A stretch of 64,000 nt of DNA, from contig NZ_FWEX01000006.1 in the NCBI RefSeq assembly GCF_900170025.1, positions 1,759,089 to 1,823,088 of the forward strand, read 5' to 3'. The position numbers and the translations under genes were made by a program. The DNA is from Nitrospira sp. ND1 (lineage in GTDB: Bacteria; Nitrospirota; Nitrospiria; Nitrospirales; Nitrospiraceae). Of this stretch, positions 1 to 7,775 are shown piece by piece. Below the pieces are notes generated by a model. That model was not told the DNA's origin and did no database searches. It saw only the letters and a program-made list of their open reading frames with translations. Position 1 is the stretch's first letter. Each line of letters opens with the position of its first letter.

Positions 1-2
1 TC

Positions 3-329
3 GCCACTGCATCGACTGCCTTTCTCTGGTGGCAGGGACGCAGCATCGCGGCCGTCTGGGCCTGGACCACCCTGGGGCTCGGGATCGAAAGCATGACCTG
101 GCCGATTGTGACCATGATTCGAATGAGGATGGGGGGAAGTCAGCCGACCGAGGAGCAGATGGAAACGATTCTGAACGCCGTGCTGTTCGGACTGTTCACA
201 TCGGTGTTCTGGATCACCTTCGCGTTTGGACTATTCAAGCGTATACGCGAACAGAACGCCCCGCCGGCACCACCGCCCGGAAACGGGCCGGTCCCGGCAC
301 GGAGCAAGAAGAAACGGGCCAGGCGCTGA
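3..329 (+). CDS. C-terminal part of a small membrane protein (partial, enters from the left edge)
   Basis: The frame is open from base 3 to a stop at 327-329, so the gene starts outside the window. The visible 108 residues hold two hydrophobic stretches, one near the start (WQGRSIAAVWAWTTLGLGIES) and one in the middle (AVLFGLFTSVFWITFAFGLF). A basic, proline-rich tail ending in KKKRARR follows, which suggests a cytoplasmic C terminus. Internal ATG codons at 93 and elsewhere would cut through the first hydrophobic stretch, so I treat it as one partial gene. It converges on priA with only 6 bases between the two stops. I do not recognise the family. Confidence 0.6.
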   Translation, partial: ATASTAFLWWQGRSIAAVWAWTTLGLGIESMTWPIVTMIRMRMGGSQPTEEQMETILNAVLFGLFTSVFWITFAFGLFKRIREQNAPPAPPPGNGPVPARSKKKRARR

Positions 330-335
330 CTCTCG

Positions 336-2711
336 TCACGCCATGGCAACCGGATCGACATCGATATCGAACCGGAGTCCACCTCGTCGTGATTCCCGAT
401 CGAGCACTTCACGGGTCCGCACGACTATTTCTTTGCCTACCTCAAGAGACAGAGACTTGACCAGAATCTGCCAACAATAGCGACCTCGCGCCATGGCATG
501 TGGTGCCGGAGACGGTCCCAGGATAACGATGCTGCTCGTCTCTCCACCGAAACCAGTGGAACGCTGCGGCAGAGGCGAACCGTCGCCGGCATTGGTCCCC
601 CGATTTCCGGCGCTCACCACCTCAGCCCGTAGCAACGCCGCCCAGCGACCGGCGGCTTGGGCGACCACCGGTTCCAGCGTCCCGGACACATCCAACCTCA
701 CAAGCGACGTCAAGGGCGGGTACTGAAGCATCTGCCGAAAAGCCTGCTCCTGTTGAAGAAACACGGAATCGTCACCAGCGGCCACCGCCATAATCGCATG
801 ATGATCCGTTAACCGGGTCTGGATCATCACCGCGCCTCCGGCATGAGCGGGCAGAGCTAACTCCACGGCATCCATCAGGCCATGGTACATCCGTTCCGCC
901 GAGCGAAAGTCCGGCACGTGAAGACCGGCATCCGCATCCGGAACCCCGACAAACGCCGCGCGTGCCTGAAGGCCAAACCGGAATAACATCTGCGTGCCGA
1001 TCACGATGTCCAATTCACCGGCGGCAAGCAGCCGACTGAACGCCCGTGCATCAGCAGGTCGGCGAATCGTCTCACCATCCACACGACCCACCCGCGCCAG
1101 AGGGAACTTCCGCCGTACGGCCTCTTCGATACGCTCCGTACCTGAGCCAACCGGCTCCAACTTGAGCGATTGGCACCGAGTGCAATGATCCGGCACGGGT
1201 TTCGTTCGCCCGCAGTAGTGGCACCGCACATGATTGCTGCGCCGGAAAAACGTCAATGCAACGCTACATGCATCGCACTGCGGCATCGCGCCACAGTCCC
1301 CGCAATGCAAGACACTCGCAAATCCTTTGCGGTTCAGATAGAGAATCGCCAGCGCGTTCTGCCGCAGGGCTTCCTGAATGCCCTCATAGAGCGGCGGCGA
1401 TAGCAAGGTTCCCGCCGGGGTCTCCCTGGAGTATTCCCTCAAATCGATGACCTGCACCCTCGGAAAACCTGACGGATCTCGGTAGACACAGGCGGTCATC
1501 TCCCCGTGCTGAACCGCCGACCAACTCTCAAGCGACGGATGGCTCGAGGCCAGCACCAACAGGGCTCGATTGCAGAAGGCCCGCCGCCGTGCCACCTCCC
1601 GCGCATGGTACCGGGGCGATTGCTCCTCCTTAAGGGACGCATCGTCCTCACCTTCCACCCACACCAATCCCAATCGATCGATGGGCGCGAACACCGCCAT
1701 TCGGGTGCCGACCAGGATCGTGGCCGACGAATCCTGTGCCGATTGCCACACTGCTGCGCGTTCCCTTGCCGAAAGACCACTGTGTAGGAGCAACGGCCGT
1801 TCTCCCGCTGCCGCCAGGGCTTCGGCCAATCGACCGGCATTCTCGACGTCACCCGTGACGACCAACACACGCCGCCCACGACGGATAGCGGCCCGAGCTG
1901 CCTGCACAAGACACCAGAGTCTGGTGGCCCGAGCCCCTTGAATCAGGAACGAGCCGTATGCGTCCTGCAAAAGCGCCCGGCCAACGGTATCAGGCCACGC
2001 TGCCGCATCCAGTGGCGGCGGCAAGTCATCAACTGTCAATCTCGCGAAAACCGCCTGCTCCGCCCCCGGAGAAGGGGGTTTTTTTGCTCGAGCCGCCCTC
2101 GGGACAACCGCGTCATCGCAGCGCACCACGAGCCCTCTTCGAATCAGGATCTGCACCGCGCGCATGACACGGGACTTGTCACCCTGTGCCAGGGTACCCT
2201 CTGTAATGCCCTTGGGACGACGACGAAGGCGCGAGAGCACCTGAGTTTCCACTTCTCCCAAGCCCTCAGGTAACGACGAATTGTCCGTGCCCTGCGCGGT
2301 CGGCCGATACCGTGATGGCCGCCGATCGACCTGATCGACAAAAGGCGCCACAAGCTTGATGCATTGCCCCCACGGTGCGGCATACCGGTCGGCCACCCAC
2401 CGGCTGAGATCGATTTGACTGGAGGTGAGCAGGTGGTCTGGAGACGCTGGGGCAAGGCAGCGGACGGCTTTCAGCCCCTGCTCGGGAGCGCCGAGCGGAA
2501 GGCGGTCATACACCGCCGTGACGAGACCGTGAAGGTCCTGGGACCCAAACGGCACGATCACTGATTGCCCGATTGCGACCTGCCCCTTGAGTGAAGACGG
2601 GATCAGATAGGTAAAGGGCCGGTGAAGGCGGCGCGGCAGCACCACATCGGCATACCTAGGGGGAAGCGCAGGAGCCACCGGTGGAGTTGCAAACGAACGG
2701 TGATCGAACAT
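336..2711 (-). CDS. priA: Primosomal protein N' (PriA), with degenerate ATPase motifs
   Basis: PriA recognises stalled or repaired forks and reloads the replicative helicase. The N-terminal 3'-DNA-binding domain is present (VVLPRRLHRPFTYLIP). All eight zinc-binding cysteines are there in four pairs, from HCGDCG to CTRC (about residues 470-513). So are the PriA signatures LYLNRKGF, GSGTERIEE, DIVIGTQM and PDADAGLHVPDFRSAER. The Walker A position reads LIQGARATRLW instead of a GxTGSGKT-type loop (about residues 255-266). The DEEH box reads VEGEDDASL (about 352-360). ATP-driven unwinding is therefore doubtful, as in actinobacterial PriA homologues. I chose the ATG at 2711; an in-frame GTG at 2729 is possible. 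Neither has a clear Shine-Dalgarno sequence. Confidence 0.93.
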   Translation of the reverse strand: MFDHRSFATPPVAPALPPRYADVVLPRRLHRPFTYLIPSSLKGQVAIGQSVIVPFGSQDLHGLVTAVYDRLPLGAPEQGLKAVRCLAPASPDHLLTSSQIDLSRWVADRYAAPWGQCIKLVAPFVDQVDRRPSRYRPTAQGTDNSSLPEGLGEVETQVLSRLRRRPKGITEGTLAQGDKSRVMRAVQILIRRGLVVRCDDAVVPRAARAKKPPSPGAEQAVFARLTVDDLPPPLDAAAWPDTVGRALLQDAYGSFLIQGARATRLWCLVQAARAAIRRGRRVLVVTGDVENAGRLAEALAAAGERPLLLHSGLSARERAAVWQSAQDSSATILVGTRMAVFAPIDRLGLVWVEGEDDASLKEEQSPRYHAREVARRRAFCNRALLVLASSHPSLESWSAVQHGEMTACVYRDPSGFPRVQVIDLREYSRETPAGTLLSPPLYEGIQEALRQNALAILYLNRKGFASVLHCGDCGAMPQCDACSVALTFFRRSNHVRCHYCGRTKPVPDHCTRCQSLKLEPVGSGTERIEEAVRRKFPLARVGRVDGETIRRPADARAFSRLLAAGELDIVIGTQMLFRFGLQARAAFVGVPDADAGLHVPDFRSAERMYHGLMDAVELALPAHAGGAVMIQTRLTDHHAIMAVAAGDDSVFLQQEQAFRQMLQYPPLTSLVRLDVSGTLEPVVAQAAGRWAALLRAEVVSAGNRGTNAGDGSPLPQRSTGFGGETSSIVILGPSPAPHAMARGRYCWQILVKSLSLEVGKEIVVRTREVLDRESRRGGLRFDIDVDPVAMA

Positions 2712-2835
2712 GCGGCATTCTAACAACACCGGATGAGAGCAACAATCACGGTCCTTGCGAGAAGGGGGCTGACGGGACGCCGTAGTGGAAGCGGGGGGGG
2801 GCTATCTGCCAGGAGCGAGGATCAACACACCTGTG

Positions 2836-2866
2836 GCGACGGGCCTCCTCGGAAGAGACCCGTCGC
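2836..2866. terminator. Hairpin downstream of the OmpA-family gene
   Basis: GCGACGGG at 2836-2843 pairs perfectly with CCCGTCGC at 2859-2866 around a 15-base loop. It lies just after the stop of the minus-strand OmpA-family gene and before the 5' end of priA. There is no U-run on either side, so it may be a processing or Rho-assisted end rather than an intrinsic terminator. Confidence 0.4.
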
Positions 2867-2876
2867 CCGTCACTCA

Positions 2877-4433
2877 TTACGAACCGGGCGGGGGCGAGGC
2901 CGTCTCACCGCCGACAGGCGAAACCGGCACTGCGACATCCGAGGGAGCGGGAGCGATCGGTGCATCCACCGACGCCGATCCTGCCTGGGTGGCTGAAGCG
3001 GGTGGCACGACTGCGGTGGATGCCGGTGCCGCGTCCAGTTGGTTATACGTAAACTGCGCAGGGATCGGATCGCTCTCACTCAGCGGCGCCTTCGCGGACT
3101 GGGCCTGGGTGCCCTCCTCCGGCGAATCGAGCACAACCTCGATACGGCGGTTTTTTTTGCGGCCCTCCTCGCTCCCATTGCTGGCGACAGGACGGCTCGC
3201 TCCATACCCCACGGCAGACAACTTCGCCGAATCCATGCCGCCCTTCTCGATCAGATACCGCACGATCTCGGCGGCACGGGCCTTGGACAACTCCCAATTG
3301 GTTGGGAATACTCCTTTGAGCGACGGCCCTATCTCCATATTGTCGGAGTGACCTTCCACGCGCACCTGCTGAGAGACCGCAGCAGTCCTCAAATACTCCG
3401 CCAGTTGTTCCAGAATGGGTACGCCGGCAGGTTTCACTTTCACCTCACCGGATTCATATTCCAACTGATCTGCCAGATCATCAAGATTGATCCTGGTGCT
3501 TCCATGAGCGCGCTCGACCCTGGGTTTGCTCATCGAATGGGACTCGCTCGGCATCGCGACAGCGCTGTCCGTCCTGACGTTCATCACCGGTTGGACCGTC
3601 GCAGCCGGAACATCCGAGTCCCCGTTCTCATATTGCATGACCTCAACAGGCGAAGCGTGTTTGGAGCGAACGCGGTCGCCGATCAGCGCACGGGCTGTGG
3701 CCTTGGACAACACCGCGGTAGCTGTGTGGGGCTCGGTAGAAAGAATCTTCACTTCCCCGATTTTCCGCTCAGGAAGCCCACCGCCGGTACGGAAGACTTC
3801 CAGATATTCGCCGGAACGGAGGCCTTCGTCTTGTCCCTTGTCGAGATAGACCAGGTTTCCCTGCGACACGAGCGACATATGTTTATCGGCCTGCAGTTCA
3901 ACAATCATGGCTTCGATCTCGGCATGCTCCGAGGCGGTCTCAACGACTTCTTCTGCTGAAGGCGGTGTAAACCGCATGACCGGATCGCCAGGGGAGAGGG
4001 GACCATAGGACCGAACAACCTGGACGCCAACCAGTGCCGCGTCTATCTGAATGACTTTCACCACCCCCACTCTATTGATGATATAGCCCATGTACTGCTT
4101 GGTCATGGGGTGAAACACTTTGCGCGAGCGCCGGTACACGGTGTAAAGGTCACCGAGCGCCGCATCACCCGGATTCTTCAATTTGAGATAGAGGGTATCG
4201 GTCCCGGACCAGCCCAACATCATCCGGTTCCCGGAGAGTTGGTTGTCCCCGGTAATCACATTGATAACCCCGTCAATCGGCATCTCCTGTCGAATCGAGC
4301 CGGCGGCATACGTGAGGGCGGCTTCCCCCAGGCGAACACTTTGAGCGTTCTGAGCATGAACAGGGATGGCCGTCACAGCTGCGAGACTGCAAGACAGGAT
4401 GATCAGGCTGGCGCGCATGGGTAATGTCCTCAT
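2877..4433 (-). CDS. OmpA-family peptidoglycan-binding protein with signal peptide
   Basis: Exported 518-residue protein. The start is the ATG at 4433, preceded by AGGTG at 8 bases. It opens a typical signal peptide ending near PVHAQ. The N-terminal half (about residues 30-280) is unfamiliar and mentions surface features such as short repeated turn motifs. The C-terminal OmpA-like domain (about 330-440) shows the peptidoglycan-contact signature: VRVEGHSDN, NWELSKARAAEIVRYLIEKGG, LSAVGYGASRPVASN and RKKNRRIEVVL. An Ala/Pro/Ser-rich tail of about 75 residues follows. It probably anchors the outer envelope to peptidoglycan. It looks monocistronic, with its own promoter at 4466-4493. Confidence 0.85.
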   Translation of the reverse strand: MRTLPMRASLIILSCSLAAVTAIPVHAQNAQSVRLGEAALTYAAGSIRQEMPIDGVINVITGDNQLSGNRMMLGWSGTDTLYLKLKNPGDAALGDLYTVYRRSRKVFHPMTKQYMGYIINRVGVVKVIQIDAALVGVQVVRSYGPLSPGDPVMRFTPPSAEEVVETASEHAEIEAMIVELQADKHMSLVSQGNLVYLDKGQDEGLRSGEYLEVFRTGGGLPERKIGEVKILSTEPHTATAVLSKATARALIGDRVRSKHASPVEVMQYENGDSDVPAATVQPVMNVRTDSAVAMPSESHSMSKPRVERAHGSTRINLDDLADQLEYESGEVKVKPAGVPILEQLAEYLRTAAVSQQVRVEGHSDNMEIGPSLKGVFPTNWELSKARAAEIVRYLIEKGGMDSAKLSAVGYGASRPVASNGSEEGRKKNRRIEVVLDSPEEGTQAQSAKAPLSESDPIPAQFTYNQLDAAPASTAVVPPASATQAGSASVDAPIAPAPSDVAVPVSPVGGETASPPPGS

Positions 4434-4465
4434 ATTGATCACACCTAGGAGGGTTATCTGTAGCA

Positions 4466-4493
4466 ACCTTAGCAAAGAGCAGGGGCTTGTCAA
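4466..4493 (-). promoter_or_regulatory. Sigma-70-type promoter for the OmpA-family gene
   Basis: On the minus strand TTGACA (4493-4488) is followed after 16 bases by TAAGGT (4471-4466). Predicted transcription starts near 4459 and leaves a leader of about 25 bases. The -35 is perfect and the -10 weak. Confidence 0.45.
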
Positions 4494-5001
4494 GAAACGG
4501 GACGGCGCTGGACGGTTTGCTTCAGGTCTCCACGGGTGCTATCGTAAGCCTCGCACCGGAGTGACGATTCGGCAGGCATCGATAGCAGGGCGTCTGAATA
4601 GCGAGGTATGGCGTGGGAACAGAGAAGCGGCGCATCAACACTCAAATGCCCCGCAGATTGAAGGTTCGAACCGCCACGCCCATGGCTTCAGAATGGGATA
4701 TCAGCGTCGGATCCCCGCCGAGTGCGCTAAGAACCCCGGCCGACAAGATGAGGACGGGATCCTCGAATAGCCAAGCCACCCCCGACACATCGCCGACACT
4801 TCCCAAGAAGAACGCAAGTCTCCCCGGCTCATAGCCACAATCCGCTGTGGCACCTAACTGCTGGACAGTATTCAGTTTCTAGGACTTTCGGGACTAGAGG
4901 CCTAGGTCCTTTGTGCGCTTGCTATTAAAAATAGGCAGGGGCTAAGATTCCGACCTCCTAATTAGCCCTATAAGCCCTCAAACCCGTTAAGGTTCGAGCC
5001 A
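4494..5001. other. Intergenic region upstream of the nuo operon
   Basis: 508 bases without a convincing gene. Near the nuoA side there is an imperfect inverted repeat, GGACTAG (4891-4897) against CTAGGTCC (4902-4909), followed by an AT-rich patch (4922-4932). This is a reasonable place for the nuo promoter and a regulator site, but I could not place convincing -35/-10 boxes. A stop-free minus-strand frame (4642-4878) lacks a start codon; see findings. Confidence 0.5.
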
Positions 5002-5385
5002 ATGGCCGGTTCCGAGCTCCTCTTAGAGTACCTAAGTCGATATTTTCCGATCCTGATGTTTGTGTTCGTCGCACTGGCGTTCGGCGCGGGCACATTGCTC
5101 ATCAGCTACTTCGTCCAGCCGAAGTACCCGGAACCGGAAAAACTCTCCACTTATGAGTGCGGATCTGAACCGTTTTCCGATGCCCGGATGCCGTTCCCAG
5201 TTCGCTACTACATCTTTGCCATGCTGTTTGTCATTTTCGATGTGGAAGTCATCTTTCTGTATCCCTGGGCTATTGTTTTCAACAAGATCGGCCTGATTGG
5301 GCTTGTAGAGATGCTGATCTTCATCGGACTTTTCCTCGTCGCCTATGTCTACGCGTGGCGAAAAGGAGCTTTGGAATGGGATTGA
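5002..5385 (+). CDS. nuoA: Complex I subunit NuoA
   Basis: 127-residue membrane subunit of NADH:quinone oxidoreductase with three predicted membrane helices, the usual length for the family. It carries the family signature [44 protein letters not shown], in which the acidic residues of the middle helix contribute to the E-channel near the quinone site. It is the first gene of a plus-strand operon that runs to nuoN at 18.7 kb. Its last 10 bases overlap nuoB. Confidence 0.97.
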   Translation: MAGSELLLEYLSRYFPILMFVFVALAFGAGTLLISYFVQPKYPEPEKLSTYECGSEPFSDARMPFPVRYYIFAMLFVIFDVEVIFLYPWAIVFNKIGLIGLVEMLIFIGLFLVAYVYAWRKGALEWD

Positions 5386-5903
5386 TTCAGCTGGGAGGCC
5401 ACGATAAAGACGGGACTCCCGATGTCATTACTCTCACGGTGGAAAAAGCCGTGAATTGGGCCCGGAAAGGGTCCTTGTGGCCGATGACCTTCGGACTGGC
5501 TTGCTGCGCCATTGAAATGATCGCCGCCGTCTCGTCCCGTTACGACATGGATCGATATGGTGCCGGGGTCTTTCGGGCCTCCCCCCGCCAGTCCGACCTC
5601 ATGATCGTGGCCGGAACCGTCTGCCGCCGCATGGCCCCGGTTATTCGCAAGATTTACGACCAGATGCCGGAACCGAAGTACGTGATTGCCATGGGATCGT
5701 GCGCAACATCCGGAAACATTTACGACAGCTACAGCGTGGTGCAGGGAGTGGATCGATTTGTGCCGGTCGATATTTATGTGCCGGGGTGCCCCCCGACTCC
5801 GGAGGCCTTATTCGATGGCATTCTGAAACTGCAAGAGCGCATCATGCAAAAGCGTGTGTTCCTCGCGCAGCCGAAAGAAGTGAAAGACGCCCTGAAGGTC
5901 TGA
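5376..5903 (+). CDS. nuoB: Complex I subunit NuoB (N2 iron-sulfur cluster)
   Basis: Peripheral-arm subunit that carries cluster N2, the last electron carrier before quinone. The cluster ligands are visible: the tandem cysteines in [16 protein letters not shown] and PGCPPTPE. An extra cysteine sits in [10 protein letters not shown] start at the ATG at 5376 because GGAG (5365-5368) lies 7 bases upstream; a frame extension to 5355 has no such support. This gives 175 residues. The start overlaps the end of nuoA, consistent with translational coupling. Confidence 0.96.
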   Translation: MGLIQLGGHDKDGTPDVITLTVEKAVNWARKGSLWPMTFGLACCAIEMIAAVSSRYDMDRYGAGVFRASPRQSDLMIVAGTVCRRMAPVIRKIYDQMPEPKYVIAMGSCATSGNIYDSYSVVQGVDRFVPVDIYVPGCPPTPEALFDGILKLQERIMQKRVFLAQPKEVKDALKV

Positions 5904-5921
5904 CGCACGGAAACGAACCGA

Positions 5922-6419
5922 ATGAGTCAACTGGCCAAACGTATCGAGGATACCTTTCCGGGCGCCTGCACCCAGGTGGTGGAGTGGCGCGGGGATGTTT
6001 CCGTCACCGTCAAACGTGAGGCCTTGCACGACATCGGCAAGTTTTTACGCGATGACCCGGCCATGAGGTTCGACTACATCGTCCATGTGAGTTCGGTCGA
6101 TTGGCCGGATGACGAGGAACGTTTCGAAGTGGTCTATGAGGTGTATTCGATTCGAACCCGGCAGCGCATTCGCCTGAAAACTCGGGTTCCGGAGTCGGAT
6201 TGTATTGTGGACTCCTTGACCGACATCTGGAAGGGCGCTGATTTCATGGAGCGCGAAGTGTACGACATGATGGGAATCCGGTTTCGGAACCATCCCGACC
6301 TTCGTCGCATTCTGATGCCGGACGAGTATGAAGAAGGCTACCCCCTACGCAAAGACTTTCCGCTCCGCGGCAAAGGATGGCGCGATACGTTTGAATTTTT
6401 GGACGAGCCGACCCGGTAG
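5922..6419 (+). CDS. nuoC: Complex I subunit NuoC (30 kDa)
   Basis: 165-residue hydrophilic subunit of the quinone-binding module. Family signatures are visible near the end: DIWKGADFMEREVYDMMGIRFRNHPDLRRILMPDEYEEGYPLRKDFPLRG. It has no metal site. It is separate from nuoD, unlike the fused nuoCD of enterobacteria. Confidence 0.97.
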   Translation: MSQLAKRIEDTFPGACTQVVEWRGDVSVTVKREALHDIGKFLRDDPAMRFDYIVHVSSVDWPDDEERFEVVYEVYSIRTRQRIRLKTRVPESDCIVDSLTDIWKGADFMEREVYDMMGIRFRNHPDLRRILMPDEYEEGYPLRKDFPLRGKGWRDTFEFLDEPTR

Positions 6420-6447
6420 GGCGGCCATTTTGGACTACTAAACGCTC

Positions 6448-7695
6448 ATGGCACAGTTCGAAGATCAACGAACTACAATCTATAAAGTCGATCCGGAACA
6501 TCCGGAAGACGCGACGCTTCCAACCCTGCGAACGGAAGAGCTGCTCCTCAATATGGGGCCGCAGCACCCCAGCACGCACGGCGTGCTGAAAGTCATCCTC
6601 GAGCTGGAAGGCGAGCGGTTGGTCAAGTCCACCCCGGTGATGGGCTTTCTCCACCGCGGTGTAGAAAAGCTGGCTGAAGAAGGCACATATCATCAGTTTA
6701 TTCCGCACACCGACCGCCTCGATTACGTGTGTGCGATGTACAACAACTTCGCGTATTGCCGCGCCGTCGAAAAGCTAATGAACATCACCGTGCCGGACCG
6801 CGCCGAGTACCTGCGCACGATCGTCGCGGAAATCCAGCGCATTATCGGCCACCAGTTCTGGCTCGGCACGCAGGCCCTCGACATCGGGGCGATGACGGTC
6901 TTCTTCTATTGCTTCCGGGACCGTGAAATTCTGCTCGATTGGTTTGATGAACTGTGCGGCGCTCGCCTCACGACGAGCTGGTATCGTATCGGCGGCGTCG
7001 AGCGCGATTTCACACCGTCCCTGTTCGCCAAGCTGAAACAGTTCCTCGACTATTTCCCTCCGAAGATCGATGAGTACGTGATCTTCCTGGAGAAGAACCG
7101 CATCTGGCTGGCGCGCACCAAAGGCGTGGCCGTGATTTCGGCCGAAGATGCACTGAGCTTTGGCTTGAGCGGACCGACGTTACGAGGCTCAGGCGTTGAT
7201 TACGATCTTCGTAAATACGAGCCATACTCTGCCTATCCCAAGTGTGAATTCAGCGTCCCGGTCGGCAAGAACGGCGACACCTATGACCGGTACTGGATCC
7301 GCGTGCAAGAGATCTACGAAAGCGTCAAGATCATCCGCCAGTGCCTTGAGCAGATCCAGGACGGCCCGATCATGGCTGACGTGCCGAGCGTGACTCTGCC
7401 TCCGAAAGAACGCGTGTTCACGAACCTGGAGTCCATGATTCAGCAGTTCAAACTCTTCTCGCAAGGGTTTAACGCGCCTCCCGGAGAAATCTACTGCGGG
7501 ACCGAAGCGCATAAAGGCGAATTGGGTTTCTACATCGTCAGCACGGGCGGCGGGAAGCCGTACCGGCTGAAAATCCGCGCCCCGTCATTTATCCATATGG
7601 GCGCATTCGATCATATGTCGAAAGGCTACATGATCGCGGACGCCGTGACGATCTTCGGCACGTACGATATCGTCATGGGGGAATGCGATCGATGA
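6448..7695 (+). CDS. nuoD: Complex I subunit NuoD (49 kDa)
   Basis: 415-residue subunit that forms the quinone pocket with NuoB and descends from the NiFe-hydrogenase large subunit. Visible signatures are NMGPQHPSTHGVL near residue 31, GFLHRGVEKLAE, and the C-terminal SFIHMGAFDHMSKGYMIADAVTIFGTYDIVMGECDR. The length is normal. The next gene is nuoG after 80 bases, so nuoE and nuoF, which usually sit here, are absent. Confidence 0.97.
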   Translation: MAQFEDQRTTIYKVDPEHPEDATLPTLRTEELLLNMGPQHPSTHGVLKVILELEGERLVKSTPVMGFLHRGVEKLAEEGTYHQFIPHTDRLDYVCAMYNNFAYCRAVEKLMNITVPDRAEYLRTIVAEIQRIIGHQFWLGTQALDIGAMTVFFYCFRDREILLDWFDELCGARLTTSWYRIGGVERDFTPSLFAKLKQFLDYFPPKIDEYVIFLEKNRIWLARTKGVAVISAEDALSFGLSGPTLRGSGVDYDLRKYEPYSAYPKCEFSVPVGKNGDTYDRYWIRVQEIYESVKIIRQCLEQIQDGPIMADVPSVTLPPKERVFTNLESMIQQFKLFSQGFNAPPGEIYCGTEAHKGELGFYIVSTGGGKPYRLKIRAPSFIHMGAFDHMSKGYMIADAVTIFGTYDIVMGECDR

Positions 7696-7775
7696 AGACC
7701 GATACAGCACAAAGGAAAAAGTGAGCGGCGCTGATTCATTCTTTCGCCCCATCGCTTTTGACTTGAGGTAACTTC

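Noticed and set aside
4849-4861. Sigma-54-like TGGCAC...GC upstream of nuoA
   Set aside because: The GG and GC are separated by 9 bases, not 10, and the -12 half is poor. The lpxC site has the exact spacing; this one does not.
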